A stretch of 64,000 nucleotides of DNA from Adiantum capillus-veneris (Eukaryota > Streptophyta > Polypodiopsida > Polypodiales > Pteridaceae), in contig CM043944.1 in assembly GCA_014529385.2 (NCBI GenBank), positions 83,128,884 to 83,192,883 on the forward strand. Reading direction: 5' to 3'. The position numbers and the translations under genes are program-made. Every line of letters begins with the position of its first letter. The stretch's first letter is position 1. This document shows positions 44,101 to 55,100 of the stretch, piece by piece. The notes beneath the pieces were generated by a model, which was not told where the DNA came from, made no database searches, and saw only the letters and a program-made list of their open reading frames with translations.

Positions 44101-44546
44101 TTCAAGAAAAAAAAAGTTGTGACAATGTACTAATAGATTAGGAGCTCTTTTATAGCCCGTAGACATGCTAGACTTGAATGATTTATTAAGATTGGTCACA
44201 TAGTTTTTAGGCTAGTAGGTTTATGAACTTGCATTAGCCTAGGGTCATAATTGATTGCTTGTGTTTCATGCATTAAACTAAAATTTCAAGTGGTTTAATC
44301 TTCATGATAGTTGAGTGTTTTTTTGCTTTATATATTTAGTTTTTGACTATGATTCACCCATCTTTTAGAAGCAAAAAATTCACTTTTCATGATTATTCAT
44401 TGTACTTCATGACTGATTTATCCTTGTTAACCTTTGATGCTCATTACTTGTTCTTATGATTTTCAACTCAACGTTTCTTCCATGGACTTGCTTTATACCA
44501 TGTCTCCGTGTTTTGCTTCACCGGCACACAAGGACGTGCGCCAAAT
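41187..44546 (+). other. NC4 interior, right part, non-coding
   Basis: 41277-41740 is GC-rich with short CT and CA microsatellites (CA run near 41436-41457) and overlapping frames on both strands that show no domain. 41740-43800 is AT-rich and resembles the left interior. 43850-44060 is a GC-richer island (GGCAGGCGAGGGG, GGTTAGCCGTCACCTTGG) without an open frame. No gene supported. Confidence 0.45.
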
Positions 44547-44547
44547 T

Positions 44548-44560
44548 AGGAAGGGGGGAA
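44548..44560 (+). other. NC4 polypurine tract
   Basis: AGGAAGGGGGGAA directly before the 3' LTR, the same as in GP3. Confidence 0.8.
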
Positions 44561-45561
44561 TGTTAGCAGTGGCTAACACATGCTACATCGGTTATGCATC
44601 AAGCGGGAGATATGCTATGGTTGTGCATAATATTTTTAACTCACTTTGTATAAGTCTTGGGCTCATTGGGAGTTCCAAAGTTGTATATGCTAGTTAGAGG
44701 TCTCAAGCTTAAACCCATAGTAGAAGGGATTGTGGTGAAAGCCTTTAAAAGGAAGCCTTTATGCAAAAAGGCTTCATTCTTGAGTATCCACTCTTGAGGA
44801 TCCACTTTTGAGAGCTCTCTCTCTCTCTTGAGTGTTCACTCTATGGATTAGCCTTGAGCTTAATGCCCATGCTTAAAAGGCTAGTACTAATCCATTGTAA
44901 TTAGAGAAGCTTGATTAATCTAATCCCTATTTTACTCATTAGTCTTATCTTCTCTACATTTCATTATGTCTTGAAGTAGTATTACACTCTCATTATTCTA
45001 GATTTGAGAGAGGTATGTACTTCTTGCTTTGATCTTAACTCTCTTTTTCCCTAAGTATTTCAATTAGTTGATTACTTCTCTAATTCTCTTGATTAGTGTA
45101 GTGTGTGTGCACTCTAAGTTCGTGTCATTAGAGTTTGTGTTTAATTGTGTGCTTAAGTGTGTGAAGGTTTAAGAGCCTTGAGCTCAATGCCACTTGTGTG
45201 TGATGTGATTAGAGGACCTTGGTTGGCATGTGATGATAGGGAAAGCCAACTTCAATGCAATTAGTGTGTGTTTTGATCATGGATGCTTGTGTTGATTGTG
45301 TTCTTGTGACTCCATAAGATTGGCAAGTCGGACTTTGGTGGACTTGATGTGTGTAGGAGTTGATAGATTAGTGATTAGAGAATGATTAGAGTTAGTCTTG
45401 CCATGGCTAATCTCTACTTGTATTGATGAGGTATTCTCTTGAATCCTCTATTTCTATTCATCCAATGCTTGTGCTTCCATGCCCTAACCTGGTTGCCGAT
45501 CCACGGATTTGACAATTTTGTGTGGGTTGCAATTAGGTCGTTGCTACAACACCTCCCAACA
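44561..45561 (+). repeat. NC4 3' LTR
   Basis: 1001 bp, TGTTAGCAGT...CTCCCAACA. Its last 617 bp match the truncated 5' LTR. Confidence 0.8.
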
Positions 45562-45761
45562 AGCTCAACGAAGGCCATGCTAGGTATTAAAATCAGGTAG
45601 CACTAAAGTTCAAGTACAAATAGTCTAATTTTTTTGTTAACACAAGAAGAAGCACAAAGCACTGGTAGTAGAAAGTCTCACAAGTCTTCAACGTAGAGCT
45701 TAGCACAAGAAGCAAACACAGGTTGTGCACCAAGAAGGCAATTAGCCTAGTACACATTTTC
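45562..45761. other. Non-coding, nothing recognised
   Basis: Short spacer between the NC4 3' LTR and TRIM-1. No features seen. Confidence 0.4.
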
Positions 45762-45818
45762 TCCTAGGGTGGACTCTCTCCCACTATGTCTTCTCGGATG
45801 GACATGGTGATCAGACAA

Positions 45819-45886
<68 letters not shown>

Positions 45887-47123
45887 CACAGCTGGAGAAA
45901 ATTGAAAGAGAGATTACCTATTAGACTTGTAGGCCTTATATAAAGTTTACATCTTGTTCACATGGATTTGGCCGCCCAATCCCCCTTCAACCAAGCTTGG
46001 TGTAATCATTATCATGCGTGTATTCCTAGGAACTACTGATAATCTAGGTGTAGTGCTTGATACATCATGGTGGTTCTCATGATGAATTCATCACACATGG
46101 TTCACAAGAGCACTTGTCCTAGGCTCACAAAGCAGTCCGTGGGGAAGGTCTTACCTATGGCACCATACGTCATCATCACCATGGCAATGTCTAATCCCTT
46201 TAAAAGAACATGATAATCATAAAAATGGCTTAGGGGGTTAAAATAAATCATCATATGATGTACAATAATTTTTTGGCATATGTGTCAAAGATCATGTACA
46301 TAATTGTCAACACATGCTTATTCTTGTGTGAAAGTCTCTTATACTTGGTAAGGCCATTATTGAAAAGTGTTATATTCAAAAAAGAAGACTTCGCATAATA
46401 ATAAAAATTTGCACGTGGGCTCTCTAGGCTGGTCGTTAATGTCATGGATGATGAAGGAGCTGCCTCTGCCACCCGCCTCCTTTGTCGTTGTTGTCGTCAT
46501 TCCTTGGCGTTGCTGTAGGCATAGCATGGTGCAACTAGAGGTGCCGACAATGGATGGTGTTGTCAAGTAATGTGTTGGCTCCTGACTGCCTTGAGCTACC
46601 CATCATGCATTACTGCTTTCTACCATCCCCTTGGGCTTGTTGTGCAGTAGTTGCGCTCTCATTGTAGATAGAGTAGATGCTCCCGATCGATGTGGTATGT
46701 CCCCCTTGTATAGGTAGTGCCGCTTACTGCTAGCATCGCTTTCTCACCACCTCCTCCTTGGGGTTGTACGTGCTACAAAAGGAGAAAAGGGTAGTATCTA
46801 GGATAAGAGATCTATAGAAATTGTTGGCTAGGAAGTGAAGGAAATGGCACTCAACAGTAGCATGTGACCTTGAGCTCGAAGGGCTCGTTGACTCCACCAA
46901 GATCTATTCTAGGCTTGACACCCCCAAGATCTGATACCACTTGTGGATCTTGCAATGGAAGTCTATGGCTTCTCAAATGGACATGGTGAGCAGATGAGCA
47001 GACGAGAAGAGAGAGAGAGAGAGAAGATAAGGCACGGATGGAGCAAATGAAAAATATATCACTCATTAGGCTTTTAGGCCTTATATAAAGTTTACATCTT
47101 GTTCACATGGATTTGGCCACCCA
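45762..47123 (-). mobile_element. TRIM-1: small non-coding LTR element
   Basis: Two direct repeats of about 180-217 bp (about 45762-45978 and 46942-47123) share CTTCTC, GGACATGGTG and the block GCCTTATATAAAGTTTACATC. Left of the right-hand repeat is TCTGATACCAC, the reverse of a tRNA-Met primer site. Right of the left-hand repeat is ATCCCCCTT, the reverse of a polypurine tract. This gives a minus-strand element of about 1.36 kb without coding capacity. The left boundary is approximate and no target duplication was found. Confidence 0.55.
45823..45883. repeat. (GA)n microsatellite in TRIM-1 LTR
   Basis: Pure GA run of about 61 bases. The other LTR has a short one near 47008-47025. Confidence 0.95.
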
Positions 47124-47635
47124 AGTTGGGCTGACCCCAACACCATGCTCACTCACTTTGACGATCAGCAATAGCTTTGTTTTAGCGTGGGGCTTGGAAC
47201 AAAGAAATACTCTTTCATACATAGAGAGAATCACATAGGAGAGAGAGGATGAGCCAATGGTATTGAAAAACAAAGGCTAACATTGGAGTACACATCCCTT
47301 TGGCCACACATTACTTAGAACACACCCATGCATAGCTAGAGGTGAGGCCAAGAGTACACTTGGAGAGTGGATTTGACATCAAGCGGTGATTTTGGTCAAA
47401 TAATTTGGACCCAACCTTGGAGATAAACCTTTTGACATTAAGATGTAGCAGGCATGCACGCACAAGTATACAAGCTTATAGATTGCTATTGATTTGGGTT
47501 CTTCTTGGATTGTCAGATATTTTTCTACAGGTATATCAATTTTGGCTTGATTTATGCCTCATGTAGTTTATGAGAAAAAGTCTCTAGATTTGTGCATCAG
47601 ATGCAAGCTTTTTCTCTCTTGATTTTGAAAGAATT
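47124..47635. other. Non-coding, nothing recognised
   Basis: Possibly the decayed leader and gag start of the copia relic that follows. No motif is readable. Confidence 0.35.
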
Positions 47636-48160
47636 CTTGATGCTAACGCTAGGTCTACTATTTGCCTACACCTCATAGAGTTTGTGTACTTCACTATCGT
47701 GAGTGAAGCTACTACTACTAAGGCCTTATGGGACAAGCTATGCAATATGTATGAAAGTAAGAGAACAAGTAATAAGGTTAACTTGATGAAGGATATATTT
47801 GAGCTTCACATAAAAGACGGCGACATAGTTATTGAACACTTGAATGCATTCAATGTACTAGTCAATCAATTGACATGCCTATCAATTTTGATGAAGGGGT
47901 GTGTTCTACCTTCTTGTTGTGCTCTCTACCTTCCTCATAGGACATTTTTTGCACAGCTATAAGCAACTCTATGTGTGATGAAAAATTGTTCTACAATGAC
48001 GTGGTTGCTTATTTTCTCAATGAAGAGATTTGTAGGAAATCTATGGAGCCTACCAAAAAGGGTGATGTGTATGCTACTACTGGTAAAGGACAGAGGGGGA
48101 GTGGCTCTAATTGACCTTATTGGATTACGACATCCTGAATCTGCTATTTCCATATGGAAA
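47636..48160 (+). pseudogene. Copia gag relic
   Basis: Reads ARSTICLHLIEFVYFTIVSE, then TTTKALWDKLCNMYESK, NKVNLMKDIFELHIKDGD and HLNAFNVLVNQLTCL, the UBN2 Gag pattern. It breaks after LSI, and the next piece (AISNSMCDEKLFYNDVVAYF) is in another phase. COP-B has AISNSASNGKLVFNVVTDAL at that place, so it is a related family. No LTRs were found for it. Confidence 0.65.
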
Positions 48161-49593
48161 AATTTGTATCATCAAGTTCCCTTATGTTGTAAATGTCTTT
48201 CTCAAAAGAAGAGGCCATAATTGCAAGACTTGAACACTATGGCAAGAAACTTGGGGAAATTTTGACAAAATATCCTCTATAATAGGAGCAAAATCTCAAC
48301 TCAAAATGGGGCTCAAAATGTCAAAAAAAATTGCATAAAATAGACTTGCGGAAAAAAATTGGCATGATCTCCTCTATACATGGAGCAAAAACTCAATCCA
48401 AAATGCACATAAAATTGGCCATAGCCTGATAAGAGGTAAATTGTGCATAAACCAAGTCAAAGCTAACCCAAATAGACTACCAACACGATGTCAAATGCAC
48501 CTAGCCCTCTCTATACATAACCTATGGTAAGGCATTGTAAAAGGGGTGCAAGTGATTCCAAAAACGTGTATCATCGAAGGTATCTCAACATTTGAGAGTA
48601 CCCCAACTTAAAGAAAAACCTGACCACAACCCTCCAAAGCCTCAGCAGAAATGACTATAGCCAAGCTTGACAATGACTATCTTTTGACCAAGTCTCAAAA
48701 ATGATCGGGACTCCCAAAATATGGCTCCACAAAGAATATATGTTAGTAGTTTCTACAACTCAACATACACGAGTGTGTAAATCTACTAGGAGATTCAATG
48801 TATGTGCTCAAATAGGTGCATATGAGATGCAAGTAGCACACAATAATCCTTGTGGGAATATAGCTCTCAAAAGAGCTCAATAGCGCTCTAAGTGCCCTTA
48901 AAAAATGCATTTGATAATGCATGACTCATACTATAGTTAGACAACTACAAAAATCACTGCCAAGAACTAAGTGTTGATAAATTTGCAACTTGATCTAGCA
49001 AGAAATTGTAAACTATATTTGTATTAAGCCAACTAGGTTGTATGCATGTAAATCAAAGACTCAACGTTCTAAAAAATGACCAGTCATGTCATACACCAAT
49101 GCCAAACGTATATAGAATACCATAACCTCTTTGGAAAATGCAAAGAACCTCTAATAACACATGTAATCCACAAATACATGCATGGGCTATGCTCCCCTAT
49201 AAACATGTGGACCTGTGAGAAACTTGTATGTTGGTGTAGATGCATTGCCGATGTCGAAGCACGAGGCCAAATAGCTGTGTTCGTGTATGCAAACACAACA
49301 TAAATCTGAAACCCAATGTAATCATGAAAAAAGTGTCAAAAGCTATATGTCAGTGTAGATCCAAAACCGATGACATGCTTTTGCTGCTAGACAAAGCTAC
49401 TAGCTAGCTCATTGGCTAGTTGGTTGAGAAGCCGAGAAGATGCCAAAATTGATGTCAATGCCAAATTGTTGAAGAGGGATGTCAAACACTATTTGTCAGA
49501 ATCCGGATACCAAAACCGAAGCACTGATGTTAATGCCATTGTTTTCAATGTCAAGAAGATAGCCTTCAATGTTGAAGACGTCCTAAAAGTGAG

Positions 49594-49595
<2 letters not shown>
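48161..49595. other. Non-coding, nothing recognised
   Basis: Short frames only. The frame at 49412-49696 is extended by the TG repeat and has no domain. Confidence 0.4.

Positions 49596-49667
<72 letters not shown>
49596..49667. repeat. (TG)n microsatellite
   Basis: TG run of about 72 bases. Confidence 0.95.
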
Positions 49668-49670
<3 letters not shown>

Positions 49671-50253
49671 ACAAACGCACACTCTGTTTCTCTTGATCTG
49701 ATGCTGAAGAAGAAGCCCAATATGTCTCTCTAAAAGTTTTATGTGTGCACTACAAATGCACGCTCCCAAGATTTCCACTGTACCACTACTACTCTCTCAA
49801 AACTTTTTATGCTACTAATTTCAAGCAAGGCTTAATTTCCAGTTGCACCCAAAATTACATGCAAGTTTAGGCCTTCTACTTGCATTTTTATTAACGGGTG
49901 TGCTACTATAAGGCTTTATCATTTCGAGCATTGTTGATTGATCCCTTTACTAGTGCACTACCTCTAAGATCTCTATTTTGCCTAGTGCAACAAAAAACCT
50001 TTTCTTGTTACCTTGCTTGCTTGACTTTAGCTCTACTACTTGTGGCTTTAATTTTGGGTTCCTAGCATTGCAAATTACCCAAAGGACTATGCTACTTCAA
50101 GGATCCACCAAGGTTGAGCCTATTTGTTTTCCAGATCTACAATTTTCTACTTAATCTCCTTCTCCACGTTGCTAACATCTTGAGCCTTAGCTCGTTTTCG
50201 CGGTTGGCTCATGCACGAGGGGTGAGGGATGACCACAGACACACGGCCTTCAA

Positions 50254-50269
50254 GTTCGCTCTAATACCA
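50254..50269 (-). other. Primer-binding site of a decayed copia LTR element
   Basis: Minus strand TGGTATTAGAGCGAAC, one mismatch to the initiator tRNA-Met core. The sequence to its right begins TGAAGATGTC at 50272, a plausible LTR end. The other LTR boundary could not be found and no coding lies to the left. Confidence 0.45.
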
Positions 50270-50271
50270 AT

Positions 50272-52126
50272 TGAAGATGTCTCATGATGTGTGCATGCGG
50301 AGCAGGAAGGGAAGAGACACAAAGAAGAGATAGGGTTTTGGGATATAACTCCTCTCACTCCTTATTCTTCAATATAAGCAAGAATGAGCTAACTCTAGAT
50401 TGGTAATAGGACATTGTTATGTCCTTGGACACTTTTGTGTCCTCTTAACTAAGCAACTTCCTAGGATTATTGCTTGAGATGCCAAGGAGGTTCTGAAGTG
50501 CTCTATATCCATAAAGCTATATTATGACCTAAAAAAACTTTGAAACTTTTTGGGCTACTAATTCCACCTTCAGATAACATTTTCAAACCTAACTTGAATA
50601 AAAAAAAGGTGTGTTGTTTTTGGCCAATTTTCATGAAATTGGCATTAGATCACATTAAAATGCAACTTAGCAACCTCTTAAGTGCTACATAGCTAGCATA
50701 GGTAGTTCTAAGGGTGTTTTTATGCTTCTAAAAGATGGCAAGCCTATGTATTGGAAGCTATGGCCCATTTATAGAAAATTTCAAGTTTTGATTTGGTAAT
50801 AAAATTCACTTTTTGATGAATATTTTGGAAGTTTTTTTGTAATCAAAAGGAAATTTTGAGTGTATTTATGGATTTATCACTATGTAACTCTTCTTCCTTC
50901 GATTTTGGACACATAATACCCTAAATAGCAAACAACACAAAGGGGGAGTGATTTTTCATTTTAATTGCACTCATTTTGAGTCAGGACTATGTTGTCAAAT
51001 CTCACATAAAAAATAAGGTACATTTCAAGTTTAGGTCCAAATATAAGCATGCAATTCCAATTCAGTGCAACTTGATAGGTTTATATACCATTCAGAATGC
51101 CGCATTATGGAAGCCAATTTTTTCATCCGTGCAATTTTGTACTTCATAGGTGTGTTCAAATTGACTTAGGGAGACGTGTTTTGATGCTTTTGACCGTTTC
51201 TATGGTTGAACATAAAATTAAAGGACCAAATTGTGTGAAGTGGAATCATGTATAAAGGTGATGATAGATGTATGCATAGAAACATTGATGACATGTCAGC
51301 AGAATACAAAAAATGCATTTCTTTGTACTTAATTCTATGTTCAAATAAAAAAAATTGAGCAAGGACATTTATGAGAAAAATAGGCTTGTTGTCTAGAGAT
51401 TTTTGTACCTTGTGTGAAGTGAGGTTCACTAAGCAAAAATGTTGTTTTTGGTAAAATTGAGCACTCCTTGGCTTTGAGACATCCTCATGACTATACAATC
51501 AAGAGTTGTGACCGTTTCTTATTTTATCCACATAAAGTGTGATGGTAGCTTTGAGCTGAAGTAAGGACTTCTATAAACACATACATATGATAGGATTATT
51601 TGATTTTTTTCCAAAATCCTAAAAGGACACTTTTATGTCCTATTAGGTTACCGAAATAGTGTTAAAGGTTGGCATAAAAGAGTGAGTGTGTGTAGGAGGG
51701 GTAGCCACATTGGCCTTTACCCCAACATATACTAGCAAAGTATGCCACACAATGAGGTATGTTGTATCTGTTGAACAAAATCCTTAATTTTTGAGAATTA
51801 AAAACCAATAACCCTCCAAAATGATGAAAGAATAGTCCATGGGCATAGGTAAAAGGTGTGTCTATGGTTTTTGCTAATATATTTTTGGTCCCATACATTA
51901 AATATTACAATATCAAAGCACCCAATCACCAACGCCAAGAGAAGAATGACTATTACTAACCAAGATTCCCTCCTAGATCTCAAATGTAATTTATGCACAT
52001 TGACATACAATACCATGTTAGTAATTTGTACCTCTTTACCCAATTTGGACTGAATCCATTCAATGGTCTCGACAAGGTTTTCCCCATTGTTAGGCGGTAT
52101 AAGGTTGGGGGTTTTGATGGTATAGT
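50272..52126. other. Non-coding; perhaps LTR remnant at its left end
   Basis: AT-rich with no gene. The first few hundred bases may be the copia LTR belonging to the primer site at 50254. The rest shows nothing recognisable. Confidence 0.35.
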
Positions 52127-52416
<290 letters not shown>

Positions 52417-52417
52417 A

Positions 52418-52431
52418 TTGATATCAGAACA
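52418..52431 (+). other. COP-B primer-binding site
   Basis: TTGATATCAGAACA, resembling the initiator tRNA-Met site with mismatches, two bases after the LTR. Confidence 0.5.
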
Positions 52432-53225
52432 GTGTTGACGATCTAGGAGGTGGAGATTGTGAAGATTGAGCTTTGGAAGTCTCCGTGTAAGTCTATGTCA
52501 ACTTTTGTGTCTGTAAGCTTGATTTAAAGCATTGGAAGCACAAAAATTGAATGCTAAGAAGAGCCTGTCCAGCTCAAGGAGCTGCAATTGAGTAGCAAGC
52601 AGTGTGAGCTATAACACAAAAGTTTAAAGGGGGGGGGGACAATAGAGTGGTGTCATCTTGCACAACCTGAATTGGGTAGAAGAGTGAATCTCAGTTGACA
52701 AGCAAAGGAGCTCACAAACCAGTGGAGACCAAGATGGGTGGGGGAATTGGCATCAGGAGCAGACATGCTTGCAACACAAGAGCCCGAGGCACATCAAGTA
52801 GCCCACACAAGTGTTGGGGGGGTGACTTGTTATTTGGTCCCACAAGCAATATGTTCACCATCACGCATAGACAAGGCAGCAACTCATGAGCACGTATGTC
52901 ATGCATGACGTTCTTGCAATCGATGATGCATCCATTCAGCACCTTATCCCCACATTAGGAGTGGTGTGAGAAATAAACGTTCCAAGTTTTTTAATTGGCA
53001 ATCTTTTTATTATTATTATTATCTTGGAATTTAGCCTATTAGGAACTCGTTCACACACTTCCCATAGCATGTGGAGCGATATGTTAAGTGAATTGGACAC
53101 AAGAATCGAGGCTTCAAACTTGACCTTCATGACATGTAAAATCATGTCTATGGTATGATATGATCGGTGTGTGATGATGATTGGGCATGTAATTCCCCAA
53201 TTTCATGATGTATGGGAGGCGCCAA
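52432..53225 (+). other. COP-B leader, non-coding
   Basis: No open frame with a domain. A G run lies near 52629-52638. Confidence 0.4.
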
Positions 53226-53566
53226 TGTTAGTGGGTCGCCGCGACGAACATCTATAGCATAACTATCTGGCACTAACATAATGTCAATATGCAGGGAAGC
53301 AACTCGAGATGGGGCACGGAGACTCAATGAGGTTGTCAATCTCAAAGAAGTGAACCTAAAGAACTGTTCATGCATCTACAATAGCAAAACAATCACTTCC
53401 TAGTCAGATAATAGCCTATGTCCAGTCTCTCTAGGTAATCACGTCTTTTCGGTATCCAAACGGATTCGGAATGCAACAAAACTTAAGGAGGGTGTTACAA
53501 CACATAAAGGCATAATCCTACCAAGTTTTGCAGTCATCTGGGAAGGTACAAAAATCATAATCCATC
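53226..53566 (-). repeat. Truncated LTR of the GP3 family
   Basis: Starts TGTTAGTGGGTCGCCG and follows the GP3 LTR (5616 onward) through GGGGCACGGAGACTC to about AATCCATC, then stops. It covers roughly the first 340 of 891 bp. It sits where the first part of COP-B gag should be. Confidence 0.65.
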
Positions 53567-53574
53567 CCAAATAA

Positions 53575-53762
53575 TTGTTGAAAGAGCGTGAAGAGGATGA
53601 TGACTATACGCAAGCTCAATGGGAGCTTTTGGATGCAAGAGCCATGGCTACGATACGTTTAGATCTAGCCAAGTCAATGTTCTTCACTATCATAGGGAAG
53701 ACAATGACCAAGGAACTCTGGGATAGCTTTTGTTTCATCATGGGAGAGAAAAAGTGCATCCA
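53575..53762 (+). pseudogene. gag: COP-B Gag, part before GP2
   Basis: Reads LKEREEDDDYTQAQWELLDA, then RAMATIRLDLAKSMFFTIIG and TKELWDSFCFIMGEKK, the UBN2 Gag pattern. It is cut by GP2 at 53763. The first about 40-50 residues expected in copia Gag are missing. Confidence 0.75.
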
Positions 53763-54339
53763 TGTTAACCCTCATGGCTCACGGACACCCTATCACCTAC
53801 GACGGACGTTGTATTATTTACTTGGTAGAGTCAGGTACTGGGCTTGTCGGTCCAATAGGAAAAGGGTAAGAGTGATCGCCGATGAGAGGTACACTCTAAC
53901 TGGAACATTCAAGGGATTAGTTGGCTAAGCATGGGCGCCCAAGTGTGAATGGGGCGAGCTCATATAAAAGTCAACTAAACCTAAAATTCACTCATTCTCT
54001 CATTTGTGCAATTGAAGAGTGCTCTTGCTCCATCTCCATCTTCTTCTTCTTCATCTCCTTGTGTGTGTGTGTGTGTGTATGCGTGAGAGAGAGAGAGAGA
54101 GTGCGATCGAGCATTGTGGCGGCACGACGGCGGCGAGGCGGTTGAGCGCGGCATAGCGGCGTCTCCCTCTTCTTCACGGCAAGGAATCCTCCACGAAAGC
54201 AAACATAGAGCAGCGAGTGACACACCATTGCCATCTTTGAGCTTACTAGTTTAGGCTTGTTGTGTGCTTGGAGCCATTTGTGGCTCACACACAGTGTACG
54301 GCAAGTTACTTGCATTGACACGTGCGACATACGCGCACA
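53763..54339 (+). repeat. GP2 5' LTR
   Basis: 577 bp, TGTTAACCCT...ACGCGCACA, with TATA at 53963 and a GT-GA microsatellite at about 54060-54101. Clearly related to the GP1 LTR. Confidence 0.93.
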
Positions 54340-54343
54340 TTTT

Positions 54344-54361
54344 TGGCACTGCTGCCGGGAA
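54344..54361 (+). other. GP2 primer-binding site, tRNA-Asp type, mutated
   Basis: TGGCACTGCTGCCGGGAA differs from the GP1 site at three positions. Confidence 0.7.
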
Positions 54362-55100
54362 ATGCCATACACTAAGCTTGAATGGCACTCTGTGCTTCTT
54401 TTGTGGTGCAATTTCAATTGTAGGAAAGGTAACGAAGGAGGGTGTGTGTGTTGAGGAGAAGGATTTTTGTTACTATTGTGTATTTTTTTTGTTAATGGAG
54501 TTTTCAAAGGTATTGTGTTTTTTTCTCTGTGTAAGGTGTTAGTATTAAGGTTGTTAGTATTGTGTAATGTAATGTACAGTAAGTAGGAAGTAGATCTATG
54601 AGAGCTAATAGAGTGTGTTAGTGTGTAACAGTAGGTGTATTAGTTGGGAGTAGGTAGGTAGAGTGTGTGTGTGCTCTCGCGCAGGCCGCGGCGACCTTAT
54701 CCTTATAAATAAATTAATTAATTAATTTTATTAAAAAATAAAAAAATAAAGGTAGGACCGGGATCGGGAATATCTCCCAGACCCAAGCCCAAGCTCACGC
54801 TTAGGCTTAGGCATCTATCGCCCTTTAAAATTATGAATTTTAGCTTCACACATAGCTAAAAATCGACTTTTTCGAGGACCAACGGAGCTTCAGGTGACCG
54901 AACGTTGTGCTGTAAAGCACACCGCCACCCTCTGAGTGATACGCTCATTTTGAGCTATCACACACTTCAATAAAAAAAATCGATCATTCAAAAATATTAA
55001 AAAACATTTAAAAAAAACGAGTGAAAACGGACGCCTAAAAAAGTAAGCGGTTAACCTTCGAGGTTATTCGCCGCCGACGCTTGTAGGTTGTCAAAGGCAC
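54362..55100 (+). other. GP2 leader
   Basis: Non-coding. It shares short blocks with the GP1 leader (AAGCCCAAGC, GTAAAGCAC, TTTTGAGCTATCACAC) but lacks the TTTCTGC-rich stretch. Confidence 0.6.

Larger units (their letters stand above)
26740..45561 (+). mobile_element. NC4: non-coding LTR element hosting TAT
   Basis: A partial 5' LTR (26740-27335) and a full 3' LTR (44561-45561) match closely over about 600 bp. A degenerate tRNA-Asp-type primer site follows the first, and the polypurine tract AGGAAGGGGGGAA precedes the second. With TAT removed, the interior is about 5.5 kb and holds no recognisable gene, as in LARD-type elements. It shares primer type and polypurine tract with the GP elements. 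The 5' end is deleted against GP3. Confidence 0.65.

Noticed and set aside
49412-49696. 94-codon frame ending in Val-Cys repeats
   Set aside because: Half of it is the TG microsatellite and the rest has no recognisable domain.
51662-51727. Resemblance to the COP-C LTR start (TGTTGGGGTAAAGGCC on the minus strand)
   Set aside because: Only about 25 bases look alike and no second end was found, so it is not called.
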